From positions 62,001 to 126,000 of the forward strand of contig JAFMVE010000001.1 of assembly GCA_025499705.1 (NCBI GenBank): a stretch of 64,000 nt of DNA. The letters are read 5' to 3'. Positions 46,945 to 54,933 of this stretch are shown here, in pieces (within the stretch, counting starts at the first letter, position 1; each line of letters starts with the position of its first letter). A program made the position numbers and the translations under genes. Source of the DNA: Carboxylicivirga caseinilyticus. Lineage in GTDB: Bacteria > Bacteroidota > Bacteroidia > Bacteroidales > Marinilabiliaceae. Under the pieces are notes generated by a model that made no database searches, had not been told where the DNA came from, and saw nothing but the letters and a program-made list of their open reading frames with translations.

Positions 46945-47844
46945 ATGGAAATGATTCAGGATTTTGCTGATAAATATCCTTGTCCGCTTAAGGAACAAGA
47001 AATGAAAGAAGTTATTGCTAAAGCAATTGAAAGTTGTAAAAAAGAATTAGATAATAAGGATGTTCTAAAGTTATTATTTAGTTGTATCGATTTAACTTCA
47101 TTATATACTGAAGATTCTGCTGATAGTATAAGGGAGTTTGTAGATAAAGTGAATGATTTACCCAAACATTTCGACTATGTTCCACAAGTGGCAGCAATGT
47201 GTGTTTATCCTGTATTTGCTCCTGTTTTGAAGGGAGCTTTAAAAGCCGAAGGAGTAAAGATTGCTGTGGTTTCAGCCGGGTTTCCTTCATCACAAACATT
47301 TACTGATGTTAAGAAACTTGAAACGGAGAGAGCTGTAGATTTTGGAGCTAACGAAATTGATATTGTATTATCTGTTGGTGAATTTCAGGAAGGTAACTAT
47401 GAATTTGCCGGTGAGGAAATTTTTCAGATAAAAAGTGTAATGAAAGATGCTCATCTGAAAGTTATTCTTGAATCAGGTACACTGAAAGATATGGAAGAGA
47501 TATGGCTGGCAAGCATGTTATCCATTGAGAGTGGTGCTGATTTTATTAAAACTTCAACAGGTAAGCAGCAACCTGCCGCTACATATGAAGCTGCCTATGT
47601 GATGCTTAATGCTATTAAACAACATTACCAAAAAACCGGTAAAAAAATTGGATTTAAGCCGGCCGGAGGTATCTCAACTCCAGAAGATGCATTGATTTAT
47701 TATCAGTTAGTTAAGGATATTTTGGGAGAGGAGTGGCTTAATAATGGACTATTCCGTATTGGTGCCAGTAGATTAGCTAATAACTTACTAACTGAAATAC
47801 AAAAGTTAGAGACTGGTAAAATTGAAGAAGTAAAGTATTTTTAG
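46945..47844 (+). CDS. deoC: Deoxyribose-phosphate aldolase
   Basis: Cleaves 2-deoxyribose 5-phosphate to acetaldehyde and glyceraldehyde 3-phosphate. The Schiff-base Lys202 is in DFIKTSTGKQ, and the second conserved Lys lies in GFKPAGGIST. VAAMCVYPVF and VVSAGFPSSQT are conserved strands. The frame extends upstream to 46870 inside the preceding gene; I chose the ATG at 46945, which gives 299 residues. A Leu replaces the usual His in the family opening DxT (SCIDLTSLY). Followed by a strong terminator. Confidence 0.95.
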   Translation: MEMIQDFADKYPCPLKEQEMKEVIAKAIESCKKELDNKDVLKLLFSCIDLTSLYTEDSADSIREFVDKVNDLPKHFDYVPQVAAMCVYPVFAPVLKGALKAEGVKIAVVSAGFPSSQTFTDVKKLETERAVDFGANEIDIVLSVGEFQEGNYEFAGEEIFQIKSVMKDAHLKVILESGTLKDMEEIWLASMLSIESGADFIKTSTGKQQPAATYEAAYVMLNAIKQHYQKTGKKIGFKPAGGISTPEDALIYYQLVKDILGEEWLNNGLFRIGASRLANNLLTEIQKLETGKIEEVKYF

Positions 47845-47857
47845 ATAGAATAGAATT

Positions 47858-47887
47858 AAAGCGGGTTAATCCCGCTTTATTTTTTTC
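47858..47887 (+). terminator. Terminator after deoC, overlapping the converging gene end
   Basis: AAAGCGGG / CCCGCTTT with a five-base loop followed by A and seven T residues. The stop codon of the converging polyprenyl synthase gene lies within the downstream arm. Confidence 0.9.
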
Positions 47888-48851
47888 TTTTAATGGTGAA
47901 ATCAACCATTTTTATCATTGCTTCCTTGGTACTATCTTCCGGATAGATTGAAAGCGCTTCAATAGCCTTTTGAGCATACTTGTACATTTGTTCTTTTGTA
48001 TATTCCAATCCACCGCTTGTTTTTACAAAGGCAACTATTTCCTGCACTTTTCTTTCCTTCTTATGGTGACGTCTGATTTTTGTTAAAATTTGACGCCGGG
48101 TTTTTGAATCTGTTTTTTGAAGCGAATAGATAAGAGGCAGGGTTAACTTCTTTTCTTTTATATCGTTTCCGGTTGGTTTACCAATCAATCCATTAGATTC
48201 ATAATCGAATAAATCATCTTTTATCTGGAAAGCAATACCCAGGTTCTCACCAAAATCTTTCATTGCATTAAGTTGTTCTTCAGATGAATCGACTGAAAGT
48301 GCTCCTGATCTGGTACATGCAGCAATAAGAGTGGCTGTTTTTTTACGAATAATATCGTAATATACATCTTCGGTAATATCCAGTTTTCTTGACTTTTCAA
48401 TCTGAAGTAATTCGCCTTCACTCATTTCTTTTACCGCTTCAGAAACTACTTTTAATACGCCGATCTGATCGGTATTTAAAGCTGTTGTTAAACCTTTTGA
48501 AAGGAAAAAATCTCCAACCAATACCGCTATTTTAGATTTCCATAAAGCATTAATAGAAAAGATACCTCTTCGTTGATATGTTTCATCAACTACATCATCA
48601 TGAATAAGGGTGGCAGTATGCAACAATTCAATAAGAGTGGCAGCAACATAGGTTGATTCTGAAATTTGTCCGTTTAATTTGGCTGATAGAAACACCAGCA
48701 TGGGGCGCATTTGTTTGCCTTTACGCCTTAACAGGTAGTTGGTAATTATATCAAGCAGAGGAATTTTAGTTTTAAGCTGTTCCCTGAAATAGGGCTCGAA
48801 CTTTTTCATTTCCTCTTTAATAGGCTCCCTAATTATGGATGTATCTGACAT
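47877..48851 (-). CDS. Long-chain polyprenyl diphosphate synthase
   Basis: A trans-isoprenyl diphosphate synthase of 324 residues. Both aspartate-rich motifs are present: DDVVD at 85-89 (LIHDDVVDETYQRRG) and DDLFD at 212-216 (QIKDDLFDYES). The KGKQMRP segment (44-50) binds the substrate diphosphate. Length and motif context resemble octaprenyl/heptaprenyl synthases that supply the menaquinone side chain. Chain length cannot be read reliably from sequence. Probable promoter at 48905. Confidence 0.92.
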   Translation of the reverse strand: MSDTSIIREPIKEEMKKFEPYFREQLKTKIPLLDIITNYLLRRKGKQMRPMLVFLSAKLNGQISESTYVAATLIELLHTATLIHDDVVDETYQRRGIFSINALWKSKIAVLVGDFFLSKGLTTALNTDQIGVLKVVSEAVKEMSEGELLQIEKSRKLDITEDVYYDIIRKKTATLIAACTRSGALSVDSSEEQLNAMKDFGENLGIAFQIKDDLFDYESNGLIGKPTGNDIKEKKLTLPLIYSLQKTDSKTRRQILTKIRRHHKKERKVQEIVAFVKTSGGLEYTKEQMYKYAQKAIEALSIYPEDSTKEAMIKMVDFTIKRKK

Positions 48852-48904
48852 GAATAGATTCTAAATAAATCTGCAACAACAAATGATTAACAGTACAAAG
48901 TAGG

Positions 48905-48912
48905 CAAATTTA
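48905..48912 (-). promoter_or_regulatory. Candidate -7 box for the polyprenyl synthase
   Basis: The plus-strand CAAATTTA reads TAAATTTG on the minus strand, 54 bases before the start codon at 48851. Confidence 0.4.
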
Positions 48913-48964
48913 TTAATTAATTGGAATTATTAGAATACATATTGATATTATCTAAATATTTAAA

Positions 48965-49014
48965 TATTTTTGCACCCGTTTTAACAGATAAATAATAAGA
49001 TAGTTATATATTTG
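48965..49014 (+). promoter_or_regulatory. Two candidate -7 boxes for the ArsR-type regulator
   Basis: TATTTTTG at 48965-48972 (with ATTG at 48941, 20 bases upstream, as an imperfect -33) and TATATTTG at 49007-49014. The second would give a short leader of about 24 bases before the ATG at 49045. Either or both could be used. Confidence 0.4.
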
Positions 49015-49044
49015 TACCTGAATTATTGAGAAAACCACTGGAAA

Positions 49045-49347
49045 ATGAAGATTAAAGATTTAGATGCAGAATTATTAGACAAAGCAGCTGGTATGTTAAA
49101 AGCAATTGCACATCCTATGCGAATTGCTATTCTTAGTCACCTTGAAGATGGAAAGATGTTGACAGTGACTGAAATACATAAACTTTTAAATATCGAACAA
49201 TCTACTACTTCTCATCATCTTGGAATCTTAAAAGATAAAGGTGTTTTGTCGAGTAAGAGAGAAGGTAAAAATACATTTTACTATTTAAAGCACAATAGTT
49301 TACGAAATATCGTTGATTGTGTAAGTAAATGTACAATAGCTAGCTGA
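49045..49347 (+). CDS. ArsR-family winged-helix regulator
   Basis: A 100-residue ArsR/SmtB-type DNA-binding protein: helix AAGMLKAIAHPMRIAILSHLED (about 12-33), recognition helix region LLNIEQSTTSHHLGILKDKGVL (about 48-70) and the wing SSKREGKNTFYYL. Only two Cys, at the C-terminus (CVSKC), so a metal site of the alpha3 type (ELCVCDL) is absent; it may sense something else or use the C-terminal pair. No obvious target operon is next to it; it is closed off by a terminator from the next gene. Confidence 0.88.
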   Translation: MKIKDLDAELLDKAAGMLKAIAHPMRIAILSHLEDGKMLTVTEIHKLLNIEQSTTSHHLGILKDKGVLSSKREGKNTFYYLKHNSLRNIVDCVSKCTIAS

Positions 49348-49370
49348 TAAAGATCAATCAATAACAATGG

Positions 49371-49397
49371 AAGGCTGATTTTATCAGTCTTTTTTTA
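49371..49397 (+). terminator. Rho-independent terminator
   Basis: AAGGCTGAT / ATCAGTCTT (one G-T pair), three-base loop, followed by a run of T. It separates the ArsR-type gene from the queD-type gene. Confidence 0.85.
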
Positions 49398-49407
49398 TGG
49401 AACAACG

Positions 49408-49857
49408 ATGGGAAAGATAAGATTGACTAAAGAGTTTAGGTTTGAAATGGCTCATGCATTGTGGAATTACGATGGATTATGTAAGAACATTCATGGGCAT
49501 TCATATATTTTGGCAGTAACCGTTATAGGCGAACCTATTGCTGATGAAGACAATGTGAAGTTGGGAATGGTAATGGATTTTGGTGATTTAAAACGTATTG
49601 TAAATGAAGAAATTATTAATCGTTTAGATCATTGTATTGTTATCAATAAAAAAGCACCCACCGCGCAATTGCTAAGTTTACCTCAAATGAGCGATCGTCA
49701 TGAGTTGGTGGATTATCAGCCAACATGCGAGAATATGTTGTTTGATTTTGCTGACAGGATAAAACGAAGATTACCTGAAAATATACAATTACACAGCCTT
49801 AAGCTAAACGAGACAGCCAATAGCTATGCCGAATGGTTTGCTTCGGACAATGAGTAA
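49408..49857 (+). CDS. queD: 6-carboxytetrahydropterin synthase (QueD/PTPS family)
   Basis: Makes 6-carboxytetrahydropterin from dihydroneopterin triphosphate in queuosine (preQ0) synthesis. Zinc His are H16 (EMAHAL), H29 and H31 (NIHGHSY); the catalytic Cys is C25 (GLCKNIHGH). GMVMDFGDLKRIVNEEIINRLDHC and the late LNETANSYAEWF are conserved. The alternative is a pyruvoyltetrahydropterin synthase proper, which sequence alone cannot exclude. Other queuosine genes are not in the window. Confidence 0.88.
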   Translation: MGKIRLTKEFRFEMAHALWNYDGLCKNIHGHSYILAVTVIGEPIADEDNVKLGMVMDFGDLKRIVNEEIINRLDHCIVINKKAPTAQLLSLPQMSDRHELVDYQPTCENMLFDFADRIKRRLPENIQLHSLKLNETANSYAEWFASDNE

Positions 49858-49869
49858 ATTCAGAACAAT

Positions 49870-50325
49870 TTATTTGGGTAGACTGCCAAATACTTTCAGT
49901 ATGGTTTTATGAAATTTATGTACTCCGGCAACAGGCTCGGCAAACATAAATATACACTTCTTGTGGATGATTTCCTTATCGTATTCTTCTGCAATGCTTA
50001 GGGTATCATCTGTATTTGAAAACTGCTGAACCCAAATATTTTTAATGCCTTTGTTAATGGCCTGGCGAAGTATTTCGTCTGTCTGATCCTTTGGTGTAGC
50101 AATTAAGAGACTGTCGATGTGATCTGGTAATTTGGTTACATCGGAATAACATGTTTGGCCATCTATTTCGGAAGAGGAAGGATTAACAGGAATCACGTTA
50201 TATCCGTTTTTCTTTAATTCAGAGAATATCATTCTGCCAAATTTCTTTTCGTTTCGACTAACGCCGGCAATTGCAATTGATTCAGAATTGAAAAATGAAT
50301 TGATTTGATTTTTGGTGACTTTCAT
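49870..50325 (-). CDS. CoA-binding domain protein (YccU-like)
   Basis: A 151-residue Rossmann-fold protein of the CoA_binding_2 family: SIAIAGVSRNEKKFGRMIFSELKKNGYNVIPVNPSSSEIDGQTCYSDVTKLPDHIDSLLIATP-type sequence from about 13 to 77, in which VSRNEKKFG and the NP loop bind CoA. Proteins of this type are widespread and of unsettled function. It lies downstream of the rhodanese gene but is separated from it by a terminator. Confidence 0.88.
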   Translation of the reverse strand: MKVTKNQINSFFNSESIAIAGVSRNEKKFGRMIFSELKKNGYNVIPVNPSSSEIDGQTCYSDVTKLPDHIDSLLIATPKDQTDEILRQAINKGIKNIWVQQFSNTDDTLSIAEEYDKEIIHKKCIFMFAEPVAGVHKFHKTILKVFGSLPK

Positions 50326-50356
50326 AAAAAAGGGGATTGACTATTATACAACCCCT
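50326..50356 (-). terminator. Terminator of the rhodanese gene
   Basis: On the minus strand AGGGGTTG ... CAATCCCCT (one bulged base) runs into TTTTT. It sits just downstream of the rhodanese stop and just upstream of the CoA-binding gene. Confidence 0.8.
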
Positions 50357-50388
50357 AAGTTCAGTTATAAAAATTATTTTTTCAATGT

Positions 50389-50793
50389 TTATTCAAATTT
50401 TATAGTATCGAGAGGAAGACCGGCTTCTATCCAGGTTACCAAACCATCTTCCAATTCATACACTTTTGTGAAACCATTGCCTTTTAAAACTTTAACAGTA
50501 CGTTTCGATCGGTCACCAATCTGACAGTAAACAAAGATAGGAGTGTCTTTAGGTACTATTTTAATAAGTTTCAATAATTCATCCTGACTCTCGGCCAAAA
50601 CAGCATTTTGTATTCTGTTTTCCTGGAATTTATATCCCGGTCGTGTGTCAATAATTAATGGATCTTTGATTGAAATAAGTTTGTTATAAAAACTTTTTGC
50701 ATCCAACTTATTCTTCTTTACCTGCGAAAAAGAACAAATCGTTGGAGTGACAAGAAAGAATAAAATAAGCCATTTTAAAGCTTTTTTTTGCAT
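50389..50793 (-). CDS. Secreted single-domain rhodanese
   Basis: An N-terminal signal peptide (about 1-23) is followed by a single rhodanese domain with DPLIIDTRPGYKFQENRIQNAV (CH2A motif region) and the active-site loop YCQIGDRS, catalytic Cys90. The domain ends with GFTKVYELEDGLVTWIEAGLPL. It should sit in the periplasm and transfer or carry sulfane sulfur; the partner is unknown. Confidence 0.88.
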   Translation of the reverse strand: MQKKALKWLILFFLVTPTICSFSQVKKNKLDAKSFYNKLISIKDPLIIDTRPGYKFQENRIQNAVLAESQDELLKLIKIVPKDTPIFVYCQIGDRSKRTVKVLKGNGFTKVYELEDGLVTWIEAGLPLDTIKFE

Positions 50794-50879
50794 TATATAG
50801 AAGTTATAGTGTAGTTTCTTGTTTTATTGCTTTAATGACATTATTAGGGATAATTAATGGAATAAAGTAACAGTATTAA

Positions 50880-50963
50880 GATCGGGAAACTGATCCGATG
50901 AAAGCTGGAAATATTTCCCCACCGCACCAGATGGGTTTGATAAATACTAATTCATCTGTTTAA
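50880..50963. other. Locally GC-richer segment with hairpins and a 21-codon frame
   Basis: In an otherwise AT-rich 226-base gap this segment stands out. It has the inverted repeats ATCGG/CCGAT (50881-50899) and GGAAATATTTCC (50908-50919), and CATCTG/CAGATG pairing on the minus strand. The plus strand also has an ATG at 50898 with 21 codons to TAA at 50961 (MKAGNISPPHQMGLINTNSSV is 21 residues). It lies upstream of the rhodanese gene on the minus strand, so it could be part of its leader. I do not recognise a known RNA family. Confidence 0.25.
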
Positions 50964-51019
50964 GTTTCCTGATTGTATTCCATATGAAAACTATAGTCTA
51001 TCATCTAAAAATCTATTTT

Positions 51020-52402
51020 TTACATATCCACCTGTTCAAGGCGAGGCTCTATTTTCTTTTCAAACTGATCTAAAAGCTTTACGCGTGAATCTTTTAGAGC
51101 ATACTCATAATTTCCGGGACGCATACCTCTGATACCCGAAAGCTGATCGGCAAATATTTCGGTCTGAGACTGAGCTTCGAAGATTGATATATTGAACTCA
51201 GCAAAAACCAAAAATACTTCGTAACCCTGACCCTTTCTTGATTCACCGGCTACAAACTTAGAATTAATTTTCACTACAAAATCAGCATCATCCATATTGG
51301 TTGTGAAGGTGAAAAAGTTGTTGTTGAGTTGTGTTTTAATCATGTTTGAAAAGGCTCCCTGATCGTCCAGTTCTCCAAATACCGATTCTTCGGTTATCAG
51401 ATAAGCTTTAGATTTTTGCACTTCAATGGCAATAAAAGTTGATGGCATTTGCTTTGGTGGGAAAAATATTTCGAGCAAATTATGAACTTCTTGATCCTCA
51501 TTATCCATGACACTGTTAAAATCAAAAGTAGCCGTAATCTCTTGTGATTTGCGCTTTGATAGTAGGCGAGTAATAGAAACCCCTGCATATCCATCTATAT
51601 TGGTTTTGGCTTGTGACGCCAGATAACCTTCACCTTTGGTGAACTCAAAAACCAGCGGTAAACCAGCTAAAGGCACTTTTTCACCGTTATCAGAATGGAA
51701 TAACGCGTTTATACCAATTGGAACTTCGAGCTGCTTTGAAAACTGAATAGAATAAGATGATTGAACCGGAACCAGTTCTATTCGACGGAATACATCCTGT
51801 ATAGTACTGAAGACTTCAGTACCAACATTGTACGTACCGTCAACTGTTTTGTATGTCAGGTCACTTTCGAGATGATCTTTAAGACTGGTAGTTGCCTTGG
51901 CCAGATAATTAAGAGCCGAATAAGCATCATTAACAGCTAAGGCTTTCTTAGCATCTGATAAAAAAGTACTAGCCAGCATTTTTGCCTTATCCAGTTTCAT
52001 CTCCTGAATTTGAGCATATCGCTGTTTAGAAAGTTTCATCATCACCCAGTATTCACTTTTGTCTTCCCAGGTGGTTACTTCATATCCTTCAAGCGTTTCG
52101 AGTACTGAGGTTTCAACTTTACTTTCGTAATTTTCAACAAACCGGTAGTTGGTTTCAATTTTACTCAATACCGAATTGGATGAAACGGTTACTTTAATTT
52201 CGCTACTCATTTGTTTGAGGGCGTTGTTGCGGGCCGCCTGCTTATATTCTACTTCGCTGCCTTCTTTAGGCATCATGGCAATTCCTATGTAAAAAGTGGG
52301 ATCGTTCGGACGTTGTTTAACCCAGTCAGGTTTTTTCTTGGCTTCCATCAGATTTGGAAGGAAGAACAGAGCTATCAGTAACAGTAGAGCTGATTTTTTC
52401 AT
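51020..52402 (-). CDS. Secreted protein with LPP20-like domain
   Basis: A signal peptide (about 1-21, ending LMEAKK) is followed by an LPP20-type domain (about 24-145): KPDWVKQRPNDPTFYIGIAMMPKEGSEVEYKQAARNNALKQMSSEI is the typical opening. A helical stretch and a beta-rich C-terminal half follow (about 215-455), with an Ig-like portion around LPLVFEFTKGEGYLASQAKTNIDGYAGVSI. No lipobox Cys. Function unknown; such proteins are found in the outer envelope and are often partners of flagellar or gliding systems elsewhere, which I cannot support here. Confidence 0.7.
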   Translation of the reverse strand: MKKSALLLLIALFFLPNLMEAKKKPDWVKQRPNDPTFYIGIAMMPKEGSEVEYKQAARNNALKQMSSEIKVTVSSNSVLSKIETNYRFVENYESKVETSVLETLEGYEVTTWEDKSEYWVMMKLSKQRYAQIQEMKLDKAKMLASTFLSDAKKALAVNDAYSALNYLAKATTSLKDHLESDLTYKTVDGTYNVGTEVFSTIQDVFRRIELVPVQSSYSIQFSKQLEVPIGINALFHSDNGEKVPLAGLPLVFEFTKGEGYLASQAKTNIDGYAGVSITRLLSKRKSQEITATFDFNSVMDNEDQEVHNLLEIFFPPKQMPSTFIAIEVQKSKAYLITEESVFGELDDQGAFSNMIKTQLNNNFFTFTTNMDDADFVVKINSKFVAGESRKGQGYEVFLVFAEFNISIFEAQSQTEIFADQLSGIRGMRPGNYEYALKDSRVKLLDQFEKKIEPRLEQVDM

Positions 52403-52450
52403 AAGATGTTTTTTAGTCTAAGGTTATCAGGATATTACATCATGAAGTTT

Positions 52451-52458
52451 CAAAAATA
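52451..52458 (-). promoter_or_regulatory. Candidate -7 box for the LPP20-like gene
   Basis: The plus-strand CAAAAATA reads TATTTTTG on the minus strand, 49 bases before the start codon at 52402. No -33 TTTG at the expected distance. Confidence 0.45.
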
Positions 52459-52557
52459 GTGTTTTCAAATCAAATGATGTAGTCGTTATCAGGGTTATGG
52501 TTAAATAATTAATCAGTTTTAAGTTATTGAATGAATGTGCCATTAAGAAACGAATTC

Positions 52558-53022
52558 TTAGTTGTCGGCATTTAAAATTTCATCAATACATTGAAATATC
52601 AGATGTGGTTCAAAGCCACGTGACTGACCAAAACGAGCCAGTGCAGCTTTGGTTTGCCAAACATCCTTGTTTTTGATTTGCTTCAGTTTACCTTGCAATA
52701 ATTCTGCCAGTTTTGAAAAATAGTCGGATGAATTTATCTCAGCCAGGGCATTTTCGATATCTGAATTGGCAATTTCTTTTTGTTTAAGATGATATTTTAT
52801 CTTGATTTTTCCCCAACCGTTGAATCGAAATTTATCACGTACATAGAATTCAGCAAAGCGTTGTTCGTTAATGTATTTTTCTTCGATTAAAAACTGAATG
52901 GCTTTGTTAGTCTCTTCATCAGATACTTCCCAGTTAACTAGTTTTTTTCTGATTTCAGAAACGCATCTTTCTTGCTGAGAGCAAAGAGCAGCTGCTTTGT
53001 ACAAAGCTTTTTTATAATCCAT
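52558..53022 (-). CDS. recX: Regulatory protein RecX
   Basis: Limits RecA filament growth. A 154-residue helical protein with three RecX repeats: ALYKAAALCSQQERCVSEIRKKLVNWEVSDEETNKAIQFLIEEKYINEQRFAEFYVRDKFRFNGWGKIKIKYHLKQK covers the first two (residues about 5-84), including the conserved RFAEFYVRDK. It is not next to recA here. Confidence 0.92.
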   Translation of the reverse strand: MDYKKALYKAAALCSQQERCVSEIRKKLVNWEVSDEETNKAIQFLIEEKYINEQRFAEFYVRDKFRFNGWGKIKIKYHLKQKEIANSDIENALAEINSSDYFSKLAELLQGKLKQIKNKDVWQTKAALARFGQSRGFEPHLIFQCIDEILNADN

Positions 53023-53053
53023 TTAATTATTATAGTTCATTAGATTCTAGGCA

Positions 53054-53074
53054 GCCCCGATAGTTATCAGGGGC
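53054..53074. repeat. Short hairpin GCCCCGATA...TATCAGGGGC
   Basis: GCCCCGATA pairs with TATC(A)GGGGC around a two-base loop, between recX and the aldehyde dehydrogenase gene. There is no strong T run on either side. It resembles the short palindromes scattered through Bacteroidota genomes and may also act as a weak terminator for the minus-strand dehydrogenase gene. Confidence 0.4.
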
Positions 53075-53124
53075 AGTTTATTGGCATATTGCCTAATATC
53101 AATTATTATACTTTATCGAAGCGT

Positions 53125-54492
53125 TTACTTAATCCAAACTCCTTTAATATTTACAAACTCTTTCATTCCGTAATGCGATAACTCACGACCGAATCCACTT
53201 TCTTTTGTTCCACCAAATGGCATACGGGGATCGGAGCGAACAAAATCGTTTATGAAACAGCAACCGGCTTCAATCTCAAATTCGGCAATTCTTTTACCAC
53301 GTTCGATATCCTGGGTAAAAACAGCTGCTCCTAAACCAAAAACACTATCGTTAGCTATTCGAATGGCTTCTTCCTCATCTTTGGCTTTAATAACTGATGC
53401 AACCGGACCAAATAACTCTTCGTGATAGGCTGGCATTCCGGGAGCAACATCAGTTAAAACAGTAGCGGGGTAGAAGGCTCCCACACGGTTTGGAACATAA
53501 CCTCCAGTCATGATGGTAGCCCCTTTGGCCACACTGTTTTCAACCTGACGATGTAAATCATCGCGTAGATTATGGCGGGCAATCGGTCCCATTTGTTTGC
53601 TTTCATCAAAAGGGTCGCCCAGGGTTACAGCTCTCATTCTATCCGTAAATGCTTCTATAAACGGATTATAAATTGCTTCGGTAACAATGAATCGTTTAGC
53701 ACCAATACAGCTCTGACCAGCATTTAAAATTCGCCCTGCAACACACGCATCTGCTGTTTTTCGTAAGTCAGCATCTTCTAGAATAATATACGGATCACTA
53801 CCTCCTAATTCAAGTACGCATTTTTTTAATTGTTTACCGGCTGTGGCAGCTACTGCCTTACCTGCAGGTGTACTGCCTGTTAGAGTTACAGCTTTAATTC
53901 TTTTATCAGCTATGGTGCGTTCAACCTTATCATTTCTGATAAGTAATGATCGGAAAACATGATCAGGATAACCCGCTTCCTTAAAAATTTCTTCGATGGC
54001 CATGGCGCATCCGGGAACGTTTGATGCATGTTTTAACAGGCAGGTATTGCCGGCCATCAGGGCAGGAGCAGCAAATCTGAAAACCTGCCAGAATGGAAAG
54101 TTCCATGGCATAATGGCTAATATTGGTCCAAGTGGTTGAAAAGAAGCAAAACTTTCGCTTGCCTCGGTGGGGATAATCTCACGATTTAGAAAAGTAGCTG
54201 CATTGTTGGCATAGTATTCGCAAACCCAGGCACATTTTTCTATTTCGGCGCGCGATTCCTTGATGTTTTTACCCATCTCAACGGTGATGTTAAAAGCCAA
54301 ACCCTCGGTTTTATCACGCAGCACCTGAGCTGCTTTTAATAATAGTTCTGACCGTTGAGATATAGGAACTTTTTTCCAATGTTTAAAAGCCTCGTAATTT
54401 CTTTCAATAGCGTTATCTACTTCGTCCCACGAAAATTGATCGTATTCTCTTACCGTTTCTCCAGTAGCCGGATTGATGCTTTTTAGATTCAT
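53125..54492 (-). CDS. NAD(P)-dependent aldehyde dehydrogenase, succinate-semialdehyde type
   Basis: A 455-residue ALDH with catalytic Cys262 (NAGQSCIGAKRF), general base Glu228 in VLELGGSDPYI and the cofactor motif TLTGSTPAGK (about 204-211). The GGSDP form and length agree with the YneI/Sad-type succinate semialdehyde dehydrogenases. It has no GABA transaminase neighbour, so the substrate is inferred from family only. Preceded by a repeat-rich gap. Confidence 0.88.
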   Translation of the reverse strand: MNLKSINPATGETVREYDQFSWDEVDNAIERNYEAFKHWKKVPISQRSELLLKAAQVLRDKTEGLAFNITVEMGKNIKESRAEIEKCAWVCEYYANNAATFLNREIIPTEASESFASFQPLGPILAIMPWNFPFWQVFRFAAPALMAGNTCLLKHASNVPGCAMAIEEIFKEAGYPDHVFRSLLIRNDKVERTIADKRIKAVTLTGSTPAGKAVAATAGKQLKKCVLELGGSDPYIILEDADLRKTADACVAGRILNAGQSCIGAKRFIVTEAIYNPFIEAFTDRMRAVTLGDPFDESKQMGPIARHNLRDDLHRQVENSVAKGATIMTGGYVPNRVGAFYPATVLTDVAPGMPAYHEELFGPVASVIKAKDEEEAIRIANDSVFGLGAAVFTQDIERGKRIAEFEIEAGCCFINDFVRSDPRMPFGGTKESGFGRELSHYGMKEFVNIKGVWIK

Positions 54493-54657
54493 GCTTTGAT
54501 AATTGAGGTTTAAAGTTAAAATTACGGCTAAATCATAAAGTGAAAAAGAATTTTGGTAATAAATTTAAAACGTGGGAGGTTATTGTGTTGTGTATTAATT
54601 AAAAAGAAAAGTTGTTTAATAGTAAAGTATAGTTATTGATAAAAAAGAATCCCATTT
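54493..54657. other. Gap before the repeat cluster
   Basis: 165 AT-rich bases upstream of the aldehyde dehydrogenase with no gene and no clear promoter; TAACTTTA near 54513 (minus strand) differs from TAnnTTTG by one base. The rest of this 440-base gap holds the repeats listed next. Confidence 0.4.
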
Positions 54658-54667
54658 AGTGTACAGT

Positions 54668-54750
54668 CGCCCTTTCAGGGCTCAGTATTCTTTACGATGA
54701 ACTCAGCACTTACGTACTGAGCTATTACAGGCGTCCCTCCGGGACTTTTT
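54668..54750. repeat. Three-hairpin intergenic palindromic element
   Basis: Three hairpins in a row: GCCCT-TTC-AGGGC (54669-54681), CTCAG...CTGAG (54702-54721) and GTCCC-TCC-GGGAC (54733-54745). The layout resembles REP/BIME-like elements that are mobilised by IS200-like (RAYT) transposases in other genomes. No transposase is in the window. Only one copy is seen here, so the repeat nature is inferred from form and from my recollection of similar Bacteroidota elements. Confidence 0.5.
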
Positions 54751-54779
54751 CAAGTAAATGGAATAAAAACGAAGAAAAA

Positions 54780-54882
54780 CCTCACACTCAGCCTCTTCAA
54801 TTTTAAGAGGGAATCTTTACTATCAAATTGAAAAGCTTTATAGTAAATCTTCCTCTCCTTAAGGAGAGGATAAGAGGAGAGG
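54780..54882. repeat. CCTC...GAGAGG palindromic repeat, copy 1
   Basis: Begins CCTCACACTCAGCCTCTTC and ends GATAAGAGGAGAGG, so the ends are roughly inverted. It contains two hairpins: CCTCTT/AAGAGG near 54792-54810 and the perfect palindrome CCTCTCCTTAAGGAGAGG. The same element returns at 55322 and 56151. This copy lies 51 bases before the DUF559 gene. Confidence 0.8.
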
Positions 54883-54933
54883 TTTTGAATTTAAGCTGTC
54901 AATTTCCTATTTTAAAGTTTAAATAGATCATAA

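Noticed and set aside
52615-52624. CACGTG core at 52617 inside recX, and another near 63578 in the protease gene
   Set aside because: They lack the flanking GTTNC/GNAAC arms required for parS.
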